Assembly: GCA_003342895.1 (NCBI GenBank)
Contig: PTFA01000278.1
Span: 711,420 to 775,419 of the forward strand
From: Casuarius casuarius
Lineage: Eukaryota > Chordata > Aves > Casuariiformes > Casuariidae
DNA length: 64,000 bases
Direction: 5' to 3'
The translations under genes and the position numbers were made by a program. Position 1 is the first letter of the stretch, and the number at the start of each line of letters is the position of its first letter. Below the pieces are notes generated by a model. It had not been told where the DNA came from. It saw nothing but the letters and a program-made list of their open reading frames with translations, and did no database searches. This document shows positions 1 through 13,649 of this stretch, piece after piece.

Positions 1-2056
1 ATCACAANTCACAGATGCTATTTAGATCATTAACATAAACAAGCTTCACTTATTAACAACACTATCACAACAACATAATTTCAGAAACTGCTTTCTGCAC
101 TAAAGAAGTTAGTCCCATGTCATCCCGTATTTCTTGCAATATTGTGTCTACTTTACCATGGATGAAATAATATGCTGTTTTCTAACTCAGTTCTCATCAT
201 CTTATCCACTCTAACAAGGAGGTATCTCCAGTCTCCTGAGCCCTGTTGAGACTGTTTCTGCACTGCTGTGACCCTGNCNTTCAGCAGACAGGTAACATGN
301 TTCTCCAAGAGCGTTAAGACCATGGCTTATCAACTGCAGTATTTATTAGTCTCTGCACAGACAAGACTACAATGAGAATACAGGTGCTTGGATAAATCAG
401 TCCTGGAGTCACAAATTTTTCCAAGAACATTTGAATGGTTTAAAAGCAAAGCAATAAAAGCCCAAGAGCACTCATTATCAGAAGCAGGTAGGTAGATGGG
501 TTGTTTATTACAGTCATAAAAAATTAAGAAATAAGGCAAGCTTTCTTATACAGACTTCAAAAATACCATCACAATTATTGCNTGGAGAGTACTTAGAAGT
601 TTCAAAACTCGAGTACAATTTCTAGTGAGGGGATAGCTGTCTATCTATATATGTGCATAGCACTAATCCAACCCCACAAGCTCTGAATCACTGCAGTAGC
701 CACCAGTTGGGACTTGCAGTAAGTTTTCAGCAGCCAAACAGTGTATATTCTTATTTGCATAATCATAGTCATCTGGCAGTCCTATAGCAGTACTGCTATA
801 TTTTGTCACATGGCTTTAGTTTGGTTTGCTAACACTTTCCTTGCTCATATTAGGAAGTTTTTAAAATACATTATCATTTTCCTCCATGTAATTCTAACCA
901 TCCCACAGGCTCTTCCACTCCCTCAGGGTATCCCCAAATAAAGTTAGCTCCTGGCAGAACTCCCCACAGGTGACTGCAGCAGTTATCCAGGAATAGTATA
1001 ACTTTATGGCACCATTCCCTGTCATATGGAAAGATTTCCTTCCTCCATATAGAATTAACAAATATGTTTAACAAAATGCAAATCCACACAGAGAACAAGC
1101 TCTAATTCAACCAGTGGATCTGCCTGATGTCATTATGCACAGGAGGAATAGATTGAAGGAAAAAATCAATTGTAATGAAAGTTTATTGCTTCTAATATTA
1201 TTAGCGAATTTCCAAAGTGTTTTGAAAACAATCATACTTAAAGTCTCTGAAGATGGGAGGTTTTAATTTATTGCAAGACAGAATACCAAGTTTCCTAAAG
1301 ATATTTGATATTTCAATGTACAAAGAAATCATTTATTTTAGAGAAACCACTGAAAGCCACTTAACCAGTCCAGTCCAAGGTTCTCCAACTCACAGATTTA
1401 ATTAAAAAAAAAAAAAAATGCAGTAGCCCTGTAGAGGTTCCCACATGATGAAATTATCCTTTGGCTTCCCCCTGTCCCTTTAAACCTTTCTGCGTGCTTG
1501 TCAGTTTATGTTTCTATTGAAACAGCAATATTTCTCCCATGTGCCAGCTGGGACACCTCTGGGTATCTTTTTAATGCTAGCATGCCTCAAAAATACTTTT
1601 AAAAACAGCAGGCAAAAGTTTCTAAATACCATTTAGAAAGATTGTGTTTGAAGCAAAGGGCACAAGATAGAAGCCAAAAGAAGGACTAACTTCAGATAAA
1701 ACAAATAAAGAAGGGAAGACTTGAAATGCCATGGACTGAATTGCTGGCTAAAGAACAGGGTAAGACGTTGCTGGCGTTTTTTGATTTTTTTTTTTGTTTG
1801 TTTAATAGAATACATTGGGGTTGGGGGGCTTCATTACTTTAGTCAATTTATGTGAAACTGCTGAAATAAATAGAATGACACAAGCATTAGATTTTTTCCC
1901 CAGGGCCCTTTGGAGCAGAATTAGCCTTGTTCTTTTGTAGTTACTTGGGGTTAAATCCAGCAATTGCATGTACCGTGATATAAGTCACACACTAGGTATA
2001 AGCAGATTAAACTACTTATCCTAATTTTGATATAGGAATAATTAGTTTTGTAAAGT

Positions 2057-2100
2057 TATATATATAAATTTTATATATATATACACACACACACACACAC
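2057..2100. repeat. TA/CA dinucleotide microsatellite
   Basis: Ten bases of TA repeat, a short AATTTT break, another TA run and then ten AC units ending at 2100. This is a compound alternating purine-pyrimidine tract, likely to vary in length between individuals. Confidence 0.95.
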
Positions 2101-4409
2101 TTACTATATAGGAAGGGGAACTGTAGCCAGAAAAACATTCACAAGAGCCTTGTAAAATAAAGCTGTCCACAGAACAAGAAAAGGCTATTTAATGCTATAT
2201 GTTATTGCATGCAATAGACATGTTTATGCCAGAAGAGTGATGAGCTTTTCAACAAGGGGAGACAAAAAGCTATTCACTTCATCATGATATATTAGATTTT
2301 AGGTCATTTCTGTCTTCTTTCTGAATTGGACTTGGCAAATTTGAGTTGCTTCTGCATGAAGTCCAAAGCACCAAGCTCTGGTGATGTCTGAAAACAGAAG
2401 AGAGCGTGTTGCACGGGGGCAGGAGGAGAAAAGTGACATGTAATATCACGAACCAAAAAGATCACAATAGCAGGAAAGAGCTTGTGGTGAAAGAGGCCTG
2501 AATGCAGGGTGACGGCCACCCTCTTGCACCCAGGGAGGCTCTGCTGGTGCAGAGGAAGCAAACAGAGGAAGAATTGCTGCTCCGCACCTCCCTGTCACAG
2601 CTTCATTCAGCAAAGCCAACTCCTGCCCATCGGGTGGAGAGCAATTACATTGCTGGATGACTTTCCCTTAGTAATCTCCCCTGTGAAGGAAGAACGCACA
2701 AATCCTGGAAAATGCACCAGCATAAGGAGGTTGGAAGGATGACGTTAGCTACCATGTCCCTCCTCAGAGACCCCACAAGCACCTTGTGCTGCACACTCCC
2801 ACTGTGGAGCAAGGGAAAAGCTCCCAGTTTAGCCATTTCAAAGACAGGCTCACCAGAAACCCTTTTTGCTGTGAAAAACTGAGCTGCAGCATTCATTGAC
2901 AGCNTAGGGAATGCATTTTTTACATTCCTGCACCAGCCAGCGTGGATCTGGTTTGGTATTGTGATAGCAGTGCAACTGCGTGGAGATATATATGTATAGG
3001 ACCATAGTCTGCTTTCAGTACCAGAGCTCCTACTGTGCCCTAACTCCCACACAAATAAATCTTCTTACATCAGTAAGGACATACAGGGTTCAACATCAGG
3101 ACAGAATCCAGCTGTGCATTTCCATGCTTCATAATAATGCAATTGTGTCGGGGTACTGGGAGAGAGAGAAACAACGCTGAAGCCTTTGCAGATCAAGTTT
3201 TAGCACAAAAACATGTATCCCTCCTATTCTAGGGAAGCCTAGAATTGGAAATTGCTGGGTATCTGGTCTGGAGCTCTGAGGCAATCAGATGGTAGGCACT
3301 TGCCATCGTGGCCTTGTTTTGCACTGAAAGCAAGCATTTGGTGGGAAAGGAAGCGAGAGTGAATAATAAAAATCTACCTCTAAAAATAAGATCAGCTTTA
3401 CAATAGGCTTTTTGCTCTTACACTGTTTACATAGGCAAATTACTTGGCAGAGTCTGCTCTGACAGCACAGAGGCAAGCTTTAGCCTGCNATTTTTGAGCC
3501 ACCTATTCATCATAGGAGCTTTATTAAAAATGTACTTTCCATTCTTCTGCAAACAAATACAAAAATCTGGTCTCTGAAGATATCAGAACCATTCATTTTT
3601 GAAGCTGNCAATACTGACTTGGAGAGAAGAAGTTATGCATCATCTCCCCCCCTCCCCCAAAGTTTTTTTTTAATCCACTGGAAATAATGAAATATTAAAC
3701 ACTGTATAAAAAAATTTAAAATGTTTTGAGGGAAGAGAAAACAAATCACCCAGTCTGACTTAAGTTCGCTGCAGGAAACCTTTCTGATGTGGGAGTGAAG
3801 CATAAGAGTGCTCTCAATGTACATCCGCAGGCTGCTTCTCCCATGCAGCTTCAATACTAAAGAATTCAATGTTTCTAGAGAAATAACTCCTGTGCCCTNT
3901 GCGTAATGTATATGATGCACTCCCAGAACAACAGTGCCTCAATCATACGTTACACACGCAGAACAGCTTCACCTCACTTTCCCCAAGAAACCGTCACTCC
4001 TTAATTTCAGCAGGTTTCAGGCTGGTATTGCACTGGGGCAAAGCCCACAACCGGACACAGATGCTCTGGCTTTTTTGTTGAAAACCATAATCTCCGCTTG
4101 GCACAACATAGTAAACTGCAGACATGGCAAGAATTTTTCAGTATGATCAGTTGGGGCTTTTTGGTTGTTTCTTAGGCTTGACTTTGCCTCTTCGGATTAC
4201 AGAAGCCCCAAATAATGATCAGGGAGTACTAAGCAGAAAGTTACAGCTGTTCAAACAACTGGAACCATTATGCATTTTGTTAGAGACAAGCATACTAATG
4301 CAACACCTCCACCAATACCTCAATGACAGGACACAAGACACCAAATTCCCCTCTTGTCCCAGTGAGTCACTGACAGTAACACCTTGCTCAAATGCAGTAT
4401 AAAGGAGGG

Positions 4410-4443
4410 AAAAAAAAAAACAGAAAACAGAAAACAAGAAAAA
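4410..4443. repeat. A-rich simple repeat (CAGAAAA-type)
   Basis: An A-run of ten or more bases followed by two CAGAAAA units and further A-rich bases. It has no flanking LINE or SINE to explain it as a poly-A tail. Confidence 0.85.
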
Positions 4444-5986
4444 TCCAGTATTTAATAGCCCTTGAAAGATCTTGCTTATCAGCAGANCAGCAAAGGCTTG
4501 ATTCTAATCTGAGGTACAAAGCTAATTTAAGATCCATTAAAATGCTTAAACTNCCTTGACTGCAAAGTACCTATGGGCTAATTTAAAAAGAAGGGCAAGC
4601 CTTCATTCCCAGGCATCTATTTAGAGGGACCAAAGTCTCATGCCACCAGCTATTCAGGATAGTCCCTGCTGAGATACAGGCAGAAGCTGGGAACATGAGA
4701 CTATGCACGCCAAAATCTCCCCTTCCAGCTGGGCACGAGGGCAGCAGCCCCTCCGTGCCACCTACGATGCTGGTGTGAACAAGGACTCAGGTCTACTCCT
4801 TTCTCCCATGGATATTGGGACAGATCAAAGAACAACCCACAGATGTTTATTAATTAAAGTGCTACATGCACAGAGCTCAGACACTGCCCTGGGTTGCTGG
4901 ATTACTCTGCCAATTTGTAAATATGACCAGACACAAAAAGGGCAGAAGTAGCTTCATAGAGCTTGTAAAAACAGAGTTAGGTATTTTCTTTATAACTGCT
5001 AGGATGTAAATGTAGAAAGCATCAAGGCACCTGAAAAAGCCAGGACCTTTAAAGCGCTATCAAAGAATTGGGAGGCATGTTGTTAAAGACCTGGTTTATA
5101 CTACCTTTTCCATAGTATTACTATTTCTGCTGTTAAAGATGTGTTCTCTGTTTAGGTTCCTTTGCAACTGGAGTTCAATGCCTATATCCTCCTAATTCAA
5201 TCTGTAAATTAAGCCAAATTTCTACTCAAGCAAGGTCCATCTTTGGATTGGCTTTTCAAATGTGTTTGTTTCGTCTCACAAAAAAATTCCTCTCAAGTTT
5301 TGAAATAACTGTTGTCTGATATGAATTTTAAATGGTTGATTATAAAATGCTCATTTGGCATCAATAAGTTCAGTTGGTCATATAAATCACCATAAATAGT
5401 TTTTATTCTTCAATTGGATGAGCAGAGTTTACCCAGCTTTTCAGTNTTATATACANATACTCAGAGGAGCNGAGCCAAAAATCTTGCTAGCTATTNGTAG
5501 GAAAGGAACCGGACATTCAAGTTGTTGGCTTTTTTCTTTTCCTTTTTCTAAGAGCATTTTGGCTATTAAAAATTAATTGCCTCAATGTTTGCAGAAAGCA
5601 GATATTTCTGTTTGAGGTTATCTTGTACAGTACGCAAGGCAAAAAAAAATCCAGTTCTTGCCCAGCTTTGATTTAAACCAGGTTGTTTTAACTCAGTTGC
5701 AGTTTCAGAGAGAACATGGTGGTATGGAAAGAGAAAGTAATATTGTATAAGCAACAAAAAAGTAGCATTATCCCTAGCAGCAGGGAGCAAGCCAGCTTCT
5801 CATTCTTCTGCTATCCCATGAATCTGGGAGCACAGTTACTGTATTGGGGCTGATGGGGCCACTGGAAGTGGTGAAAGCAAAGACAAGAGAGAAAGCTGGG
5901 AACATCCCAGTAGGTCAGAATGTGCTTCTCCATAAATTACTACATCCATTAAAAAAATAATAATAAAGCTAAAAAAGGCACAGGTA

Positions 5987-6035
5987 ATTGCAGTGAAGTC
6001 AATGGCCCTTGCTAATTCAGGGCTGCAGCCTGAGG
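5987..6035. repeat. Palindromic archosaur-type repeat relic (GAAGTCAATGG core)
   Basis: The string GCAGTGAAGTCAATGGCCCT has an intact AGTGAAGTCAATGG core. In amniote genomes this core belongs to short palindromic elements in which CCATTGAAGTCAATGG forms the centre. Only one flank is recognisable here. Confidence 0.45.
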
Positions 6036-9000
6036 GTGCGATCTTCCAGAGACCTGAACTTTCCCTAGGTCCCTTCAGGAGCTCAGACTGCTGAGCAAAC
6101 TCCCTCACTTACTTGTTAATACCGTGTGTGTATCTGTGCATCTCTCGGGGATGGAGGCAAGGAGAGAAGCACTGGTTAAACTATCTATATCCTATTTCTT
6201 CCCCCAGAGGTGAGAATTTACCCCACAAGAATATAAGAAATCTAGTAGCATGGTGACTGTACAGATTCAAAAAAATCAGTTACATGTGGCAATGTCAGAA
6301 GATTCATCCCACCTATTGATTCATCTCATTCACTTAGAAGAGCAGCAGCTGGGAACCTGGTTCCTCATCACAGCAGTGATGCTTTATAAAAGCGCACAGC
6401 AGATAACAACGGTGCCTTAATACAACAGCAGCCTGCCATTTGGCCTTCTCAAAAGATACTTTATCTGCATATTGAGTAGCTGGTTTAAAGCAATCAGCAC
6501 ATGGCAGAGTCACCACTACGAGGAGTCTATCAAGCCCAGCTAATAGGGGGACAGAGCAGCTCTCAAATCTGGGAACTTCCCACCAGCAGGAAAACAAAAG
6601 ACGTGTCTCCAAACAGGCACTGGACACGTGCGATTCCACACTCAGCGTTTCAGCTTTATCTTTCGCACGCTTCACCCCCCCATGAAGGAAGGGTCAGGCA
6701 TCCAGACTGGGGCAGACGGGACTGAGCTCTGGGTTGCAACACCTGCAAGCAACCAGGCACTGGAGAGCACACAGAAGTGTAAACTTGCTTATAAATACTA
6801 GTGATTTATGACAGCAACTGGAGAAATAAGAATTAATCAGCAGATTGTCCGAGAGCTTAAGCTTGTAGGATATTTCGTCCAGAACTAATCAGGTCTGCCT
6901 CACCTGATTTTATATATTTAATGNACATTTTCACAGGATTCTCTTAAAAAAACAGCAGAAATAACAAAACAGCAGAGGCAAATGTCTTGCCACGGTTTTG
7001 TTTTCTAGACAGTCTGGTTCTGCTGTCAGTGTAGCCAATGGTGAAAATCTCACAAGATTTCCGAAGACATGACATGATTCAGGACTGAACAGTTTCTAAT
7101 TTATACTTAATCTCAGTCTAGAGTCCACACACACACCCTTCTGCTGCTTGGGGTGGCTTTCAGGCTTATGTCCTGCATGTTCATTCTGCTGTGAACACAA
7201 CTATCCTTTCACTAGCATATTTCTGAAACAGTCAATATTTATCAGTGCAATAAATAAAACAATGTTCATGTAAGCGATAATTTTGCCAACTGTAAATAAA
7301 GTTACTGCATGGATTGATGTTTTAATTAGCATTTCTGTGCTCTGCTTTGAGTCATTTGTAACTTTATGTATTCTATATAAAGTACATATTTTCTGCCCCA
7401 TATTTCACTGTCTTCTCTATTCCGTCATCTACTTTGTCCGGAGGTCTCAAATTTTGACTACATATCTATACACTCCATTTTGATTCATTGCATAGCACAA
7501 AGCATACGACAATAAGCNATGAGAGTAATCTTTCAGTGATTATCCAAAAGGCAATAGCAAAGATGAAATNATTGAATCAAATTATTCATAACAGNNTAAN
7601 TGAAAAGAAAGAAAGNAGNAAAANAATGTAGATATGATTGTGCTAGAACTTAGATACAATAAGAGGTCAGATACAATAAGAACGTGTTTATACTCATACT
7701 AGTAAGGGAGACCAAGGGAGACAAGCCATCATTAGAGGTGACAGAGGAGATCTCCTTTCAAAAACTTAGACTGAAGCTGTCAGAAAGGGAATTTTCTCTC
7801 TGCCACAATATTAAATATATGCAAGTTTACATGATGTGGTAGTGGGTGACAGGTACAAGGGAATCTTATGCAATGCTACAGGGATTCGGAAACAAAGCAA
7901 CCTTTCGGTTAAACAATTGACAGGAGATTACTTCAAAGAAGTTCAGCTCATACTTTTCCTTTCAAATTATGAAAAGGACTGACCTGATAATGCTGAATTC
8001 TGATTTCCTGGGAACAGTATTTCACAGCTTATGACATTCACAAGCTACTTTGCTAATAATCAGTTAATTCACTATATTTTGATACGTACTGTTATTCCAG
8101 GCTGCACCTCCTGCCCTAGGATCTTCCCTGCCCTTGCAGGGCACAGCTGCTTTCACACGCTCAGGCCACCTCTTCTGTCTCGCTTCACATGAGAGGCCTC
8201 CGTACCACAGCCCAAACAGCACAGCCTGCTAACAGCTGGGCAGGGTTTGCAGCAGCACCTACAAGACCTCCCGACTTTATAACTGTTCATACAGGCAAAT
8301 GTATTTATGGAAAAAAATCAGTGCCATTCTGCTATATAGAGTGGTACCATGGGAGCTGCCTGCTCTTTTGAGAGTTCAGTTAGTTTCCACTATTCTTTCC
8401 AGACAATTAGGCAATTTTGATGGCCTCTTTCCATAGCTGGAATATACGGCATTGCTTGCTGAAATATCAGTCAGTTGCCAGACCAGTGCTGGCCACACTG
8501 GCAACAGTAAGGGCATACAAGGAAAAGACTAGGCAGATAGAAAGGCCTTCAAAAACCCAGATGTAGTAGAGTTAAAGGAGGTCTGCGGTACTTTAACTCA
8601 CTCAGCTACTACCTGAGTCTCAGCATCCCCTGGTTTTGATATCTCTCTCGCTCCCCATGGTACATTTCCCCTCCCAGCAGCAGCATTTCAGTAGGTGGCA
8701 CTCTGCCCTTGAAGCCTGCATGGAGCCCAGCATGCACTTTAAGGCTTGNGGTGGGATTTAAACAGACATCCTTGTTTCTGGAGTATCTCCAAAGGATGCC
8801 AGTTCAGGGGTCCAGTTCTAACTCCAGCAACTGTAACCTCTCCACTGAAATTCATCCTGCAGTTTAAAGCAGACAGTCTTTTGCACTTCATTCCCCTAGC
8901 TATTATAAAGCATTGCTGTGCCCATCGCTGCTGCTGCATCCCTTGTCCTCCCATCTCGTCTCTTCTGTCCCTCCAGCCTGACCCTGCTGTCCTCTAGAAC

Positions 9001-11521
9001 AGCTGAAATTCAGTCATCAGTGGAGCAACCTGCCTGAAACTGGTATTAGTTTCACAGGGGCAATGAACAGTGCCATGTTCAGTAAGCATGCACATATTCT
9101 TAGAGCAATANAAAAATACTGTAGAATTACAGAGGATGTTGCTATACCCTATTCAGTTAGAAAAAGCAGCAAAAAAGTGAAGGCAATTCAAAGGAGGGGT
9201 AAAAACCTGCAGTCCAAGGTTCACTATTCAACTTCTGTGGCTACATGAAAACCAAATTGCATTTGTCCTGCTTTCCAGAAAGTACACCATAGAGGTAGCT
9301 GATGACAGTGACAGCTGGTGCCCAGGGCAGGGAATCCCGCCGCCACCCCCCAAAATGTAAATCAAGGGACAGGGTAGTTTGACCAGTAGGTGAGTGAACA
9401 GAGCTATCTGCCTGCAGAGGTCAGTAAGGAAGGATCATTAACTTCTCCTTGAAGTGACTTTTTTTGTACTCAGGAAGCCTGGTCAAGACATGATTATTGT
9501 TGGTACCACCCACTGTTTTCTTTTGCTATTTTTCGGTGAAATTCGCTTGCACTGGCTGGATTTGCAGGCAAGCTGTTGTCTAAGCTCACAGGGACTCAAG
9601 GGCTAGGTTACTGTTTTGCATGGATTTTTTCAGCTGCACTCAATGATGCTATTGAAAACTCACTGATGAGGGGACTCAGCTGATATGTCTAACAAGTGAA
9701 AGTCCACAGGGATGGCTAATAAGAAAACGAGGCAAAATCTACACAACGAATATCTGATTAAAACTGTTGCTGGAAAATGGCTGAGCATTCATTTAGTAGC
9801 AAAATCTCATTCTAGAGGAAATGCAGTACAAAGAAAATCACTCAGTAAAGGCAGAACACAATGTTTTCCATTTTCTTAGAGTTACTCATTTCTAATCTTG
9901 GCAAATATCTCTTAAAGTAGCTTATTGAAATGAAACAATGCTTAATGTTGTAACAGGGTAGCAGGGTAATTGCAATAAAATTTAAGAATTAACAACCATA
10001 CTTTTGCTATAAACTTCTGTGGCTTTCAGCAGCATGAGACTTCATTTCATCAACACTTGTCCTCAGTGAAAGTTACAATTACTCAACCTTATTTCTCTTA
10101 CCCCAAATAACTTNAAGGCAATTGAAAATGATGAAAACGAACGATTTGTATTGCAAAGCAACACCAGGCTTGTATGGAGAAATAATTCCTTTCAGTAGAC
10201 CAACTCCCCCTGCCCCCAGTTGACATGGGTTGGTAAATACTAGCAGGTTATCCAGAGAGATATATCATTGTTTCTATTAAAACAGTCAGACAGAAGAGGT
10301 GCCTACTGGAAGATTCACCACCTCACACGCACACACTTTTCAGTCCTGGTCCTTACAAATATCATACAGGTACATGGATCCTGTTTCAGGGACTAGTTGT
10401 TTTGGAAATAGCCCCCCAAAAAAGTGGGATTTTCTCCTTTTTTTGGAAGAGCACAAGGGATTGTCATAATCTCTGACCCCTCATGATGGGCAAGGAGGAT
10501 CAGAAGAGCAGCCTTGCCCACACTACCGTGCCTTCTTGCTGCCATCACAACTTCTGCATGCAATTCAAAGGGCAGGAGAAGCCGTGTTCTTCTAAGCTGG
10601 ACAGAGGAGCCTCCTGCCTCCTTAGGAAGGGCTTTCCTCTTGCACTGCTGCATTACAGCTCTTTTTTCGCAGCTATTCTCACAAGTTACAAAACCCACAC
10701 ACCTCTAGGACCAGATTGCTTGTGGAAAATGTGGAGAATACAGTATTTGTTGTATGTAAGCAACAAATAGGGAAGGAACAAAGACTAAAGCCACATAGAT
10801 AACCAGAACAACAAAATACCAATAGCAATTCTGAAAGTTTCTAGTTATTCCAAATGCCTTACTGCATTTAAAAAAAAATTTGTTTTAAAGAAAAAATAAA
10901 CTATGGTCACACAAGTTGTTACAGGCAGCAGTGTGGAGAGTCAGTGCAATACCTGATGAGGAAGCACAAATACCTTCTCCGAGCAGCCCTCTCAAAGAGG
11001 ACTTTCAACAAGGACCCATGTTGATTGTGCTTCCAATAAAATAGACCCCCTGGATGTATGCAAGTTTGTATGACTTCAGAAGACCCACTCCAAAAGCTAC
11101 AGATACTTGAAACCTGGTTTCAATTTGCTCTCACAGAGGTTTTGAGGTTTTTTTTCCCCCCTCTTCTTTTTAAATTAGTTTAACTTTATCATAGTTAATG
11201 TCATTGCTAGGTTTAAGACTGTGGTGATATTTTACCTTTTTCACTTCTCTCCAAATCTGCTGTTTGCATGCTTATCTCAGTTTTTATGCTTTCCCTTTCA
11301 ACTCCTTAATCCTATTTCTTGGTTTCTCTTCTCTTCTATTTTTAGCTCTCCCTTGTAGTCCACCTAACAGTTTTACTCTGCTAACCAGCTGCATACTTCC
11401 TTTTTCCCAATTCTGATTGATGCTAGTCACTGTTAATTTGGAGCAGTGTCTAGAGCTTGTAGCAAGCAGGACTCCCTTTTGCTGCTGATGTGATTTCGAC
11501 TTTCACACCACCCCAATACAC
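6036..11521. other. Gene-free unique DNA
   Basis: No gene or clear transposon was recognised. An AT-rich stretch around 6780-6925 (ATAAATACTAGTGATTTATG, TTAAGCTTGTAGGATATTTC) has an enhancer-like texture. Short direct repeats occur at 7661-7690 (AGATACAATAAGA twice) and 7704-7722 (AAGGGAGAC twice), next to a cluster of seven Ns at 7594-7624. Confidence 0.72.
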
Positions 11522-11556
11522 NNNNNNNNNNNNNNNNNNNNNNNNNNNNNNNNNNN
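11522..11556. other. Assembly gap (35 N)
   Basis: A run of 35 N bases, the only multi-base gap of this size in the window. It interrupts a chance open frame and lies directly beside a MIR-like relic. All other Ns are single or in loose clusters. Confidence 0.99.
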
Positions 11557-11750
11557 CCCCATTGGTGTGGAAATTGAGGCCAGAGACACAGAGGAATGTG
11601 GAAATTCACCCTAAAGGCACTGATAGAGCAGGAGCTGTTTGCCAGAGTGCCACAGATACAAATCGCTATTTGAACACAGAACTTTTGAAGCTCCCCAAAG
11701 TCAGTCTTATTCTCTCCCTTTTTCGGGCTACTACACTCACTAGATTTCCA
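11557..11750 (-). mobile_element. MIR/CORE-SINE-like relic, abutting the assembly gap
   Basis: Immediately after the N-gap the plus strand carries, in order, the reverse-complement landmarks of an amniote MIR-type SINE. These are CCCATTGGTGTGGAAATTGA (usually CCCATTTTACAGATGGGGAAACTGA), GGCCAGAGACACAGAG, a TTCACCCTAAAGGCACTGA part (usually ACTTGCCCAAGGTCAC), ATTTGAACACAGAACTTTTG (usually ATTTGAACCCAGAACTCCTG), and GGGCTACTACACTC near the tRNA-derived head. The element is therefore on the minus strand, and its 3' part is probably lost in or beyond the gap. MIR-type SINEs are ancient tRNA-derived elements mobilised by L2/CR1-type LINEs and now inert. Confidence 0.6.
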
Positions 11751-13221
11751 CTTGGTTACAGGGAGTTTCAGGTTCAGTCACATAAGTTAATTTTATGTTG
11801 TCNTTTTTCCTGCACNGCACAGATCACTAAAGGGACCACCNNAGGCATTTGAAAAGATCCCTTGAAATCTCCCTTGGAGGACTGTTAAATNTCCCTGTGC
11901 AAATACAACCTGATGGTCTGGCAACCAAATTCCCCTGCCATGAGCAACATTCAGTGCCTTCCTGGCCCAGCACTTGCAACAAGCAAGCGGTAGGGAACAG
12001 TAAGCAGAATACAGATGGAAGCCCCAGTGTTCACCGTACATCAGAAATTTATGCTAAAACCTCCTCCCTCCTCCTTTTTTATTGCTGCTTTTTTAGAAGT
12101 TTTGATTATTGTCATTTTAATTTTTTTAATTCATGGCTTTCCATAGTGTTCAACAGTTTTAATCTCCTCTTGGATGTCTAACATTTCCAGAATTAATATG
12201 CTAGTATCATACCAGTGATATGTATGCAAGACATCAAAAGGAACAATTTTGCTCCTGAAANTTTGCCTGTTTTTTTGGTCTACTGATAGAGGTGGAGAAG
12301 ACGCACTGCAGCTCATGCAAATCTTACTTGTATTTATCCAATTGTTTAAAAAAAAGTCTCCAGAAGCTGTCTACTGCAGCACTGCTGTTGCTCTGTGAGC
12401 ATTCTAGTCTCTTAATATCACTCAAAGGAGAAATAAAAGCCAATTAAATCACAAAAAAGATTCAAAAAGCATTATGAGTTTTACTTAAGCCTGCACAAAG
12501 TTCAAGATACTTCATTTGACCTCAATACATCCCTTTGTGCAAGCACTTCCCTAGAATGAGCAATCTTGCAAACCACATATGCTGTACTATCTACACTAAA
12601 TCCTACGTTTCCTTCCCTCTCTCTCCCCCCCTTCAAATTCAATTTGGGCATTTTGCCTTTTGAATATGCATGGAGGGGGAAGGGAGGAGTAAATCACTTG
12701 GCCATTTTTGTAATGCTCTTTGTTCCCATTCATATTGTTCTGCAATGACNCACTCTATGAACTCTCAGTAATCCTGGAACCAGCATCTTAGTGGAGGCTA
12801 CACCCTTNCACTGGTCAGAAAACAGCATCATGTTAAACAACATTCACATAAAACAAATGGTGGAGCAAGACAATTACAAATAAACAAAGGAAAAGAATGA
12901 ACTAGTGAGTGGTTTCAGTGAAAGGCATTAAGTACAAAAGACAAGTTTTCCTCCTAGCATAATCCTTTAGTATTAATCTGTATTGATTTCTGACCAGATC
13001 ACAATGAATATTTTTGTATATCTGAACTGTGGAGGAGAAGAGAGAAGTGTGCCTATAGAGAGAAGGAGAGANACCAGCACACATGCACAAATTTTTATTC
13101 ATTTCCTTCTTTTACCAGCAAATACACATCATCTGCTGGCTGTAGATGCTGTGTGGCTCATCCCAGATCATTAACACCAGCTTGAACACCACAAGCCTTT
13201 AGAGGAAAGGTAGTCAGGGGA

Positions 13222-13330
13222 AGCAGTTTACAGTGCCCAGGCTATTACTGTCAATCTTGGGCAAGTCAAGTAACAACTTCAGAACTTGGATTCTTCCTCT
13301 CTCAAACAAAAATGTCTNATTTATCAGCAT
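13222..13330 (+). mobile_element. Possible MIR-like SINE relic
   Basis: The plus strand holds CAATCTTGGGCAAGTCAAGT, close to the MIR landmark CTTGGGCAAGTCACTTAACC, followed by TTCTTCCTCTCTCAAACAAAAATG where CTCAGTTTCCTCATCTGTAAAATG is expected. The downstream tail is not recognisable. The landmark is strong but short. Confidence 0.45.
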
Positions 13331-13606
13331 ATTTTCAGCCTTAATCTTCTGACAATCATAAGGGGATTTGAGAATTTGCAACATAAAAAAATAAAGATCT
13401 TACAAATGTTAGCAGCATACTACATTAGATGTTCCCAGAGATCTGTTCATCTCCTCACCACATAGCCATTTCAAGGCATAATACCCACATAGCATCATTT
13501 CACATCTGTGGAACAACTANTATGGTCACAGCACACCTGCAGCCTGCCAGCAACGTTCGCATGCGCTACTCAAATTCCCATCACATTTCTTATGATTTGG
13601 TAGGTT

Positions 13607-13649
13607 ACATATATACACACATATATATACACATATATACATACACACT
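13607..13649. repeat. Mixed TA/CA alternating tract
   Basis: An interrupted mixture of ATATAT and ACACAC units over about 43 bases, alternating purine and pyrimidine almost throughout. Confidence 0.93.

Larger units (their letters stand above)
1..5986. other. Gene-free unique DNA
   Basis: AT-rich, CpG-poor sequence holding only a TA/CA microsatellite, an A-run at 1404-1418 and an A-rich repeat at 4410. The largest frames (for example 2645-3052 minus) are under 140 codons, contain Ns and show no family motif. The 2.3-2.9 kb part is somewhat richer in GC but has no island. Confidence 0.75.

Noticed and set aside
2509..3052. GC-richer patch with overlapping frames, considered as an exon
   Set aside because: Frames overlap on both strands, carry an N and show no conserved motif or CpG enrichment.
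11490..11852. 120-codon plus-strand open frame
   Set aside because: It exists only because the assembly gap is read as unknown residues, and it runs antisense through a MIR-like relic.
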